Assembly: GCA_036346395.1 (NCBI GenBank)
Contig: CM070594.1
Location: 52,995,519-53,059,518, forward strand
From: Hsuehochloa calcarea
Lineage: Eukaryota > Streptophyta > Magnoliopsida > Poales > Poaceae
Length of the DNA: 64,000 nt
Direction: 5' to 3'
Position 1 is the stretch's first letter, and each line of letters opens with the position of its first letter. Both the position numbers and the translations under genes were made by a program. Below are positions 44,802 through 54,690 of the stretch, one piece after another. The notes beneath the pieces were generated by a model that saw only the letters and a list, made by a program, of their open reading frames with translations, was not told the origin of the DNA and made no database searches.

Positions 44802-46945
44802 ATGCATGTCTCGTTAATCCATACATTCAAGCGTCTTTCGATCACCAAGAACTTGTTCATCTCTGCATCGCAAGGAGTTGGCTACCTGTACAAGAAGATG
44901 CAAGAGGCTTCGTCTCCTCTTCCAGCGCTGAGCAACGCCTACCAGCTTCTCCCGTCGCTGTACCTCGGGTTCTTGGCGATATGGGCGGCCTCGGGATTCT
45001 CCTGGGCCTTCAGCTCCTGGAGGAATCGGCACTTCCAGGTCTTGTAAATCCCGCTGTTTAAGTTCTAAACATTTAGTTTGCTCTGAACTCTCTGAAACTT
45101 TGAGTAGAAAATTTACACTCTGTAAATCCTCCTCTAAGCGTCTGATTAAATCGACAGAGTATTACTTCCGTTCTGACATAATTTTGTTTCTTTATACAGG
45201 CGAATAACCTTCAGTGGATCCTGGCATTGGTCCCCTTGATCAAAGCTCTACAAATGGCACTCTCATTTCTGTTCTGGTGAGCAGTCTGATGCATCTAAGA
45301 ATGTTCAATTTTAATTTTTTGATCTCTGAAGTCTGAACACTTGTAAACAAGTGCCTGAAGTTGTTTAACCAAACTTTTGTAGCGAAAGCTTAGCAAATAC
45401 TGGCATGAAAAAAAGACTGAATTTAGATGCTGTGCAGGTACTCATGCGTTCACCTTAAGACATGCTCGCTGTGGATGTCATTCGGCGTGTATGTGACAGG
45501 GATTCTCTTCCAGACGGCTTCCTTCGTGTCATTCATGCTCATATCACACGGTTACTGCATCATGTGCGAGCGCCTCTCCATCAAGGAGAGGCGCACAACT
45601 GCTGTTTTGGGATGCCTGCTGTACCTGAGCCTGATAGGTTACAAAGCTGCAGTTCCTTATTTCACAGTAAGCCCTCGCTGAGAATGAATCAATGTAATTT
45701 TTTTGCACAGGATATTTATATTCTGTTATAATATTCAAACAATTTATTCGATCTCATATAGCGTAATTCTAGAATTAGCTATGTCTAAGTAGTCCTACAA
45801 TTAGCAACTGCGTTCTGACGATTCTTGTACTTGGAACAGGTCTTTCTTCTGATCAACTACTTCGCGTCATTTTACATCATATTCCGCAGGACATCCCAGA
45901 ACCTATTAGTTCTACGGGAACAGTTAAGTTTCATAGAGGAGGAAGACATCCATTCATTGCATGGGACACTGAACACAAAGTACACAATGTTCAAGTATGA
46001 AGCTCTTCCCTACTCTTTATCCCTGATGGACTTGAGTCTTGACAATATTTTCTAGAACCAATACTCATAAAACATTTATGTTCTTATCTCTTTCTATTCT
46101 TCTCTTCAGGAGATTTCAGGGTACGATGCAGGTGGCAGCAGTGGCATTCATCATGGTAGGACTTGCGCATACAGCATTTTTTTCTGGTATGATCAAATTT
46201 GGTTTGGCAATGCTTCTGAATTCTGATAGTGTCATTTGTGATTACAGGTGTACATGAGGGCTGATGATACACCAGATAACTACTGGTTTCGCGTGTTGGT
46301 GCGTGAATGGGTGCAGTTTTGCATCTTCATGTACATTGGGTGAGTCAAAATCATCGCCTGACAAAGGTGGCTAAAGGTAAGCAAAACACCTTCTTGAGCT
46401 AAACAAGGATATAAATTCAGTTTGGTTCCCATTTTTCAGGTGGAACTTCAGAATCCCTGAAGCATCTCTCCATTTGCCGGTCATACCCCTTATGAAATCA
46501 ACCTGGGAGATTGCTATGCCTCCTATTTACAGTGTGGTACGTTCAATACGGTGTTCTAAAATTACATTATGTATCCATCTTAGCTCCTTAGTGTTCTTTT
46601 TTTACCATCTTTTACTCTGCAAGACAAGATTGAAATGTCTCATGCTGTTACTGTAACAACGCAGGAAATGGATGCAGCCGATTTCAAAGACCTAGTCTCA
46701 GAGCAATGGCATGTTGGAGTGGTAGGCACAACTGTCAACCAAAACTCGGTATTTCCTGTTGTTCTAGTAGGTTGAAATCGAATTACCGCATATGAATCTA
46801 ACACCATGCAACATTGCAGAGGACTTCTCACACCGACTCATGCTGTTCTTCACAACCATTGCTGGTGCTAGTTCAGAATCCTAGCCCAAAGGTTTCTCCT
46901 GCTGCCCCAGCTTCAAAGTTTCAGTTGAACAAGGACCAGGTTTAG
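44802..46945 (+). CDS. Seven-transmembrane protein, lung-seven-transmembrane/GOST type (CAND-like)
   Basis: Nine exons join in frame: 44802-45038, 45200-45276, 45438-45666, 45840-45994, 46110-46155, 46248-46339, 46440-46536, 46665-46721, 46820-46945; every intron is GT-AG. The product has 371 residues with hydrophobic segments starting at LLPSLYLGFLAIWAASGFSW, then WILALVPLIKALQMALSF, YVTGILFQTASFVSFMLI, VLGCLLYLSLIGYKAAVP, FLLINYFASFYIIF, VAAVAFIMV and VQFCIFMYIGWNF, seven in all. The tail is cytoplasmic-like and ends KFQLNKDQV. This layout matches plant lung-seven-transmembrane (GOST) proteins, candidate G-protein-coupled-like receptors or Golgi/endosomal trafficking proteins. Family members usually have a signal peptide and a long luminal N-domain, absent here. 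An alternative ATG at 44733 would add 23 residues. Family call is from the pattern of segments, not from a search. Confidence 0.7.
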
Positions 46946-48702
46946 TTCTGAATCGAGAAGCAGATCACATCGACCAACTGGCTGATTCGGAAGTCGGCAC
47001 AAAACAGTTGAGTTGCACAGAGAGATACTGAATGTAGCTTCACCCCTTTTTGGCAACTTGTTAATACTAGGAAAGAGTCTGCAGTTTCTGTAGACTGACA
47101 AACAGAGAGGTATTCACTTCTTCAGCAGTGAACCTCCTGTTTACATCTCAGAGTATCTTTTTCCTGTAATACAGGAAATTTTCATATAGGAAAGGGGGAA
47201 TATACGCTTTATACTGGATCAGCAGCAATCTCATCTACCAGACATAGTGTGTACAATATGAAGAGGTGAGATGTTTCAGAAAAGTACGAACCGAGTGTGT
47301 TTATTGTTCACTGTCAATGCAAAATTAGAGTCAGAACACTGCGTTTCTGTTTCTGTAAATGCATTCAGGCTGTATTCCTGCGACAACGCAATATACAGTA
47401 CAGAACTTTAGATGTAAACTACCTCTGCCTTAATGGATTTGGCAGATTATAAAACCACTTATGCAACAACAGGTTTCAAAATACCGATGTTCCACGAGTG
47501 AGGCCTTTCTCTGACAAAATTCACAAAAAAAAGGAACTATTGATTATAATACCCGAAAGAAAGTAGATTTTATTCATCATGATTAGTCAAAGCTGAAAAG
47601 ACCTTCTGATTATTGTCAAAGATTGTACTGCTAGTAGTAGAGTATTCAGACGAAAATTGCAGTTATCCATAAAACAGAGGCCTTGTTATAGTATTACTGG
47701 CAATCTGGAATATACACCCAATGATGTTCAATTAGGCAGCAAACTTCATGTCCAAAATAATCGAGGTAAAGCGCAAAATGCAGCTAATCTTTATTTGAAA
47801 CATCAGCAGGTGCTCATTCATGCATTAAGCTTCAACTCCACAGGGTTTTTTTGGTAGTCTGGTGTGATTATTCTCATGTGAAAATTGTATCATCGTGTCA
47901 CGATTCAGACACGTTAACACATGCTGGGTAAGCAATGTACATAGAGAGCAACTCAAATTACGCTTCAGGAATAGCTTTTCAAAACAAATTTATACATAAA
48001 ATCTTGTTTAATATATTAGGCAAAAGCGTCTCCACTGTTGTACTAGATATTGCTAAATACATAGATGAAAGACTAGTTACTTGCGAGAAAAAAAAATCAA
48101 GAGAAGGAACGAATTAACTATAGGAGAAAGCTATCACTAACAGATAAGCACAACTATATTGCTTACCGTTCTAGTTTATTGGGTCATTTTTTTATGAGAA
48201 TAATTAACACGGAATGACTGCAAAATCTTGCAGAAATGGTGATTACTGATATGCTACCAGATAAAGAGTGAAAACCTCAGAGAAAGACAACGTTCAAAGC
48301 CACCTCCAAAGTCCAAACCATGGCAAAGCTGGGAAAGAGCCGCAGGCCATGCCAGAGTGCCAAACGCAAACAAAACCAGGTGCCATCGACGGGTCCACCC
48401 CCCACCCCCCCCCCCAGCTCCAAATGACAGGTGGACCCCACACCGCCTGCGCAAGCCCTGCCCCAGAAGCCGGCCTCACGTCACCCGCGGGCCCACCTCG
48501 CCCGGTCCCGAAAGGGTTAAAGGGCCCACCATTTCCAAATCCCCACAAACCGAAGCGCAAACGCCAAAAATTTGATACCCTTTGGACCCTTTCTTTCCCC
48601 TTCCCTTCTATCCTTGACGCTTTTATTGCAAAATCTATCTCCCTCTGCGCACAGGCCAACCCGCCGCCGCGCCGGCGATCGCATTGGCGGCGCCCCCCTC
48701 CC
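46946..48702. other. 3' region of the seven-transmembrane gene and promoter of the E2 gene
   Basis: Probable 3' UTR up to about 47450, then AT-rich intergenic sequence. 48290-48700 is GC/C-rich with short pyrimidine runs directly before the E2 start and likely holds its promoter and 5' UTR. Frames in either direction here (for example 48294-48749) are compositional. Confidence 0.5.
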
Positions 48703-51700
48703 ATGGCGGAGGGATCTTCCAGGTGAGTGCGCCGCCCGCCTCCGATCAACCCGCCGCACTCTCTGCGCCGTTTCGCGCTCCCCTTATGCGGTTTGGGCGT
48801 CTAAATTCCGATGTGTTGTTTCGTTTTGGGCTTTTGGTTTTGGCCGCAGGAGTTGTCCCTTCTGGGGAAGCTTGGTGCTGGAAGACTCCGAGGTCGTCGA
48901 GGTGTCGGCGGAGGTGGCTGCCGGGTGGAGCTCCCGCCGCCAGAAGCGGAAGCGGAGCCAGGTGATGCCGAAGCCTGAAAGGCGGCCCCTTTTTTTAACT
49001 CCTTTTTGTCCCTGTGACGCGGTTGTGGGCTGGTCGATGCTCGATAGAGAAATTCCAACACACGCATGTTGTGTGGTGAGAATTAGGAATTAGGGGTTGC
49101 GATTTTGCGCTGAGGACTTGTGGGTGTTCGGGGAATGTGATCGCTCAATGTGGTTTGGTGATGCTCACGTGATTTTAGTGAGGAACGGATGGGATAATCA
49201 TATGATTTGCAAGGGACCTCATTTTTAGGTTTTCGGTGCCAGACTATGATGCATTTTTGTGTTGTACCCTGAAACTGTGTTAACTGAATCATATGATCGG
49301 TAGAAGTTCCAATTATAGCTTGAGGCAGGTGAATGTGAAATCATAGGGTGTTATCTAACTTTCCTTTTTATAAGGAGTGACTTGATTCTTAACTGGTATT
49401 ATGTTTCTTGGGTTTTACTTCTTTCAAAACATTTTCCATCAAAGTATTTTGCATGTCTGCATGTGAGCATAGCTCCTTATGCATATCCTGTCATGAAAGA
49501 GACAGTTTTTCATTCAAAGCCAACACAACATATGTAAAATTGTGAATGACCTGCAAACAAGTCCACCATTACATTTTGGAAGCACTGTGTTTTGTAATTT
49601 TTTGCATTTGCTTTGTTGTATCCAGTGTGAATGGTGATAATCTTTTCGTGTATTTTAGTGATTGTTCCAAGGAATTAGTTGTTCCTTACAGGTTGTGTTG
49701 GTAGAATTTTGATTAGAATTTAAATGGTCCACATAATATGTGATTCCTCCATGAACTAATAAAGGTTTTATTAAGGAGTGCCACGATTCTTAAACAGCAG
49801 TATGTTTCTTCCATTCTTGCCTTTTGCAAAGTGCATGGCAAAATGTCAGCTTGTTTCTTGCAACATCAATGTAGTTTGTGTGAATTGCATTTTATGTTCT
49901 GGAAGTGTGATGATTGCTAAATTTTGCTTTTGGTTTCTTCTATCGAGGCTTATGCCTTGCTACGCAAGATCAGCTGTGCTTGAATATACATTAGTTGAGC
50001 TCCATTGTTCTTCAGTGTGGTATCATGTTGTTAAGGTACTACAAAACCTTTTTATTTTAATTATGTTACATGCTAAAACAACAGGTTGTTCCTCATGAGA
50101 TAATTGAACTTGATGCTGATGATGATCCCGATGGAGTTGCAATCATTTGTGAAAAGACATCCAATCACAAGAATAAGCATGCTGTTGGTTATCCTATGGA
50201 TTGGCCAAAGAATGCAAAGGTGGATTCCTTGAGTACTTGCTTAGTGTTTATACCATTGGTTAGTATAATACACCAATGATTGATATATGACTTTTCTGTT
50301 GGAGAACAGAGTGGTTTGGCTGAGGATGTTGCTGGCCCAAGTGCTATTCCTGCACAAACTGTTTATCCATGGAATGGCCTGGGAGCTTATCATGGTGGTA
50401 CCATGCTTCCAGTTTATTTTGATGACTCTTGTGAGGCATTTGAAGAGGATGACTATGCTTATGATGAAGAGGACTACGATAACTATAGCTACAACACTTT
50501 GCCAGTGGAAAGTGGTAGCAGCTTTAACTTGAATGCGAATTATTACATGGGCTTTCCACCTGGTGTGGGGGCGGTTTTACCATGGGGGCACATGACTCCT
50601 TCTGAGATGCCACATCAGCACAAGCAAATTAAGATTGTGGACAGTAAAATTGATGAAAAATATAAGGCATTTAAGCAGTTTGATACTGTCGGTGACCACA
50701 GCGATCACTTTTATTCAATGCCAGGCAAAAGCAAGGTTCAGGCGGTTAAGAAGGTAGTTATTTGGACTTTGGGCATGCTCTATCTGCACTTTGTCTTCTT
50801 AATTCAATGCTGAGTTGTGATTTTAACAGCCATCAAAGGTCTGGGTAAAGCGAATTCAACATGAATGGAAAGTCCTAGAGAAAGATTTGCCAGGTGAGGA
50901 GCCATGGTCTATTTGCTGAGGATGTTGCACATTTGATAGATGGTTTGCTGTTTTTCCCCCATAATATTGGTATTTTTCTTCCTCCCTCTACGGAGCAGAA
51001 TGGTCGTATGTGTTTACAACTCTGCACATGTTTAAAATGACTTCGAATTCAATCTAGCCAGAAAATCCCCTTGGTCACAATTGGGCGTTAACGTGGAATG
51101 CATTTGTTTTATGTACTAACTGCTATTTTGCTCCAAATTGAACAGATACAATATTTGTAAGAGTTTATGAGGACAGAATGGACTTGCTTAGAGCTGTCAT
51201 TGTTGGACCGGCAGGCACTCCTTACCACGACGGGCTGTTCTTTTTTGATGTCTATTTCCCTTCACAATATCCAAGTAAACCTCCGGTAAGGATTCATTGA
51301 TGTCCTATGCATCCATAATAGCTCGTTCTTCCTTTTCTATCCATTCTAAGCATGCACGTGAGACATATATTTGACTATTCTTTCAGCTAGTGAATTACCG
51401 CTCTGGAGGTTTGCGGCTTAATCCAAATCTCTATGCCTGTGGGAAAGTCTGTCTTAGCCTCTTAAACACCTGGTCTGGTAGTGGATGTGAGAAGTGGAAT
51501 CCATCCAATTCAACCATGCTGCAGGTCCTGGTCTCCATTCAGGCCTTGGTGTTGAATGCCAAACCTTACTTCAACGAACCTGGTTATGTGATGCATGCTA
51601 ACACACCCCATGGGGAGAAGATGTCCCTGGCTTATAATGAAGAGACTTTTCTGCTATCCTGCAGAACAATGCTGTATTCTCTTCGCAATCCACCAAAGGT

Positions 51701-52191
51701 ATAAAGATTTTTTCTCCCTTTCCATGTTTTATCTCAATTTTGTTTAACACAACCATGATTTTCACTGTTGTTTTCGTTGATGAAAAATGTGTTTGGTAAA
51801 CCTGTTGTGCTGTAAACGATCTATTTGCTCTATCATGTGTTGAGATTATCACATAAACTTGATATTTGCAAATTTAACCTGGGTGCAACTCTTGCAGCAT
51901 TTTGAGGACTTCATTGGTGGTCATTTCCGCAAGTATGGGCGCAACATCCTCATAGGATGCAAAGCTTACATGGGTGGTGCCCAAGTTGGATGCCTTGTCG
52001 GAGATGGAGTGCAGGACGTTGACGAGGGTGACAAAAGCTGCTCGGAAAACTTCAAGGGCTCATTGAAGAAGTTATCCGAGGACCTCATGACGGAATTCAC
52101 CCATATAGGAGTTGATTGTCGTGAATTCCAAGCCCGGACTGTGAATCATGGAGCTGCAAAAGCCACAGCAGACACCACATTGAGGCTATGA
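48703..52191 (+). CDS. Ubiquitin-conjugating enzyme E2, UBC25/26 (UBE2O)-like
   Basis: Eight exons join in frame: 48703-48722, 48850-48961, 50085-50219, 50310-50753, 50831-50893 (starting at 50830), 51146-51285, 51387-51698, 51898-52191; all introns are GT-AG. The product has 506 residues. Residues 1-240 are a non-conserved lead with a basic patch (RRQKRKRSQ) and an acidic stretch (EAFEEDDYAYDEEDYDNYSY). The UBC fold runs from about 240 to 400: RIQHEWKVLEKDLP, IFVRVYEDRMDLLRAVIVGP, GTPYHDGLFFFDVYFP, and the active site LNPNLYACGKVCLSLLNTW with the catalytic cysteine at about 327. The C-terminal extension (FEDFIGGHFRKYGRNIL) is typical of group VI large plant E2s that include PHO2; 506 residues fits UBC25/26 better than the longer PHO2. 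It would transfer ubiquitin from E1 to substrates. Expression of exon 1 is supported by the ATG context CCCATGG. Confidence 0.9.
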
Positions 52192-52604
52192 GAATATTAG
52201 GTGGTCAAAAGGAGGAGATTGACAAATTTTCTTTTTGGGAGATATAGTTATTGGTTCTATCCTCAGAAGTCGAAGGATAGGAGGGCACAAGACCCGCAAC
52301 AAATCATGTGCAACTATCTAACCATCTTTCTGTTGGTAGTTTGTGTAAATATCCCTGTTTTGCTATTTTCCAAACACAAGGTGCACGTGTGGCATCTATT
52401 TATCTAAGAACAGTAGTTCACCATTCAGCTGGACCTCTGGACCTTTTGTCCCCCGGTTTGATGTCCACATTGAACTTGTCGCTTACATATGAGCCAAGTA
52501 ACATTGCGGATTGTGAAGTTATCTGTCTCGTTCTTTCTTGTTATCTCAGTCGGGCATTGTCAGCTTATGACCGACTGAAATCGACTCACTGCGAGAGTGG
52601 TCTC
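52192..52604 (+). other. 3' UTR region of the E2 gene
   Basis: Downstream of the stop at 52191 the sequence has mixed composition and no further coding exon. T-rich segments at 52340-52360 and 52510-52530 could lie near the polyadenylation site. It is bounded on the right by a MITE. Confidence 0.5.
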
Positions 52605-52613
52605 CTCACCTAT

Positions 52614-52999
52614 GGCATTTTTTTATTAATTAATCTATTAATTAATTTTTTATTATTAATTATTAATTAATTTTTATTATTAACCAACTTTATTTCTAAT
52701 TTTGACCATTTTAGCCATGTCACTACTTGTGGTGTGGCAAAATAACATTGTCACGCTAGTAGTATGGTGTTGTTAAATTCTGTCACTCCACCACTAGTGA
52801 TGTGATAGTATTGTTTAATCACGTCACCTTTAGTGGCGTGATAAGAAGTACTATTTAGCTAGATTTATCTTATGATGTGGTAGTGTTGTGTTTCCACGCT
52901 ACGGGTGGTGGTGTGGTCAAAATGGTTAGATTTGAAAATAAAGTTGACGGATATTAGTAATAAAAATAAATTTAAAAATAGATTAATTAATAAAAAGTT
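52614..52999. mobile_element. 386-bp MITE with 9-bp target duplication (Mutator-like)
   Basis: The 9-mer CTCACCTAT lies on both sides (52605-52613 and 53000-53008). The ends are AT-rich inverted repeats: the left reads TTTTTTTATTAATTAATCTA and the right, on the other strand, reads CTTTTTATTAATTAATCTAT; inverted matching continues inward to CAACTTTATTT and GACCATTTT. Inside are repeated words such as CACTAGTGATGTGATAG and CACCTTTAGTGGCGTGATA. A 9-bp duplication is the mark of Mutator-like elements. No transposase. Confidence 0.75.
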
Positions 53000-53243
53000 C
53001 TCACCTATCCGATTGATATTTGTGTTTTAATTCGATGTATATAGCCATGCTAGCTAGAATATGGATTACTTCCTCTGTTCTTCTTTTAGATGTAATTTCA
53101 AAATGCATATGATCAACCTTTTAAAACTATGACCAGTATATGTACATAAAATTATTTGGATTTGTCACATAAAAATAATATTCACTAGATTTGACATGCA
53201 TAAAAATGCTTTTGTGTGTGTATATATATATATAATATATCTA

Positions 53244-53504
53244 GTGCTAATGGGTAATTGAGTGCTAAGGTACTAATAGTAATCTTGACTGTTGGATCAT
53301 GTAGGGTGTTTAATACAGAATATTGGTGATGGGAGTATGCATGGTGTTTAATGCAGACGCATTAATGAAGGCGCATTGGAAGTGTGAGTATGCAGGGTGA
53401 TTAAATGGTTTGGAGGTGGGAGCCCTATTAATCTTGGCTGTTTAATCCAGATTCAACGGTCAAGATTATCATTAGTATCTTACCACTCAATTACCCATTA
53501 GCAC
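53244..53504. mobile_element. 261-bp MITE with 55-bp terminal inverted repeats and TA target duplication
   Basis: Left end GTGCTAATGGGTAATTGAGT, and the right end on the other strand is GTGCTAATGGGTAATTGAGT; matching continues through ACTAAT and AATCTTGAC with few differences. TA flanks both ends (53242-53243 and 53505-53506), as for Stowaway/mariner-type MITEs. It lies in an AT repeat tract (53215-53240), which provides many TA targets. Confidence 0.8.
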
Positions 53505-53506
53505 TA

Positions 53507-54055
53507 AATCAATCCAGATTCAACTTTTACTAACATATAATTAGAAAAAAATAATGACCTAAGACATGCATTAAAGTCTAAAACAACAAGTAAAAAAGAA
53601 TGGCTGGGGCGGCTAATACTACTGTATACTCTTGCATCACTATAATATTTAGATCATGTACGTGTGGAATCATCTGATCGACCATGCACGTACGCATCAT
53701 CGCACACAATTACAGAACGGCACAAGATCGAAGAGAGAGTTACAAGAAGTAATCGTGGACCATTAATTATTCCAGAAACGTGTACAAGATCATCATTACA
53801 GCTAGCAGGATGTTTATAGTATAATGAAAGAGCCGAAGTATTTCTGATGGTGTTGTAACATGCAAGAAGCTGTAATATGTAGACATATGTGGCTGCAGAC
53901 ACAGACAGACAATCCTTCAGTGAGCAATTGATGCAATATAGGATATGAAACATGTTCTGAGAAGAGTAGACGATAAAGGGACCAAAGAGTATACTGTTTC
54001 ATGATCGTACAATATGGCGTATCCATGAGTAAGCATCACGAATGACAGTAGGGAA
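53507..54055. other. Intergenic stretch, no gene recognised
   Basis: AT-rich sequence with no supported gene. Minus-strand frames here have no recognisable domain. Confidence 0.5.
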
Positions 54056-54068
54056 ACAAGAACATGTA
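54056..54068 (+). repeat. 13-bp direct repeat, left copy
   Basis: ACAAGAACATGTA occurs here and again at 57668-57680, bracketing a 3.6-kb block that holds a GC-rich segment and copia coding remnants. It may be a target-site duplication or coincidence. Confidence 0.45.
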
Positions 54069-54077
54069 GATTAAGAG

Positions 54078-54690
54078 TAGGACGCGTCCATTCCGCAAGA
54101 GACACCGCCGCCGGCCTCCTCCGCCCAGGTCCGGCCTCGCTCGGCCCGTCGCCCGCCTCGGTCCGGCCTCGCCGCCGAGTCCAGCCCGCCGCCCGCTCCT
54201 CCTGCCCGGCCCGTCGCGCGCCTCCCGGTCCGGCCCGCCCGCCGCGCCTCTGGTTCGGCCTCGCCTGCTGCCGCCACACCTTCTGGTCGGCCCGTCGCTC
54301 GGGCCCCGCCACCTTGGGCCTCGGTATCCGCAGCCAGCGCGCCGCCACCTCGAGGCGCCGGCCCGATAGCGCCGCCTCGGGGCGCCCGGCTTCATCGCCG
54401 CCTCGGGCCTCGGGACTCCTCGGCGCCGCACGCCGCAGAGTCGCCGCCGCGCCTCCGTCGACTTCGCCGCCGCCTCGGTCGACCAGCGCCATCGCCGCGA
54501 CCTGGCGGGGAACCCTAATCCCCGCCCTTGTGCTGTGGCGCTCGCGAGTGCGTGGGCGGCTGTTAAAAAAAGCAGTCGGTCGATCGTGCAAGTGTAAAAA
54601 AAGAGAAAAAGCGTTGTTCTAACCGCGCGCCGTCCGGGCGCCGCTGTTAGACCTCGTTGTCTTAATCGCCATGACATCGGTAGCCGCCTA
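54078..54690. other. GC-rich segment before copia remnant, no gene supported
   Basis: CG-dominated sequence (for example 54100-54500) where both strands are open in several frames with arginine-, alanine- or proline-rich translations. This is composition, not a protein family. It could be a decayed 5' leader or LTR of the following copia element. Confidence 0.45.

Noticed and set aside
48294..48749. 151-codon minus-strand frame over the E2 promoter
   Set aside because: Antisense to the E2 first exon and 5' region, glycine/arginine-rich by composition.
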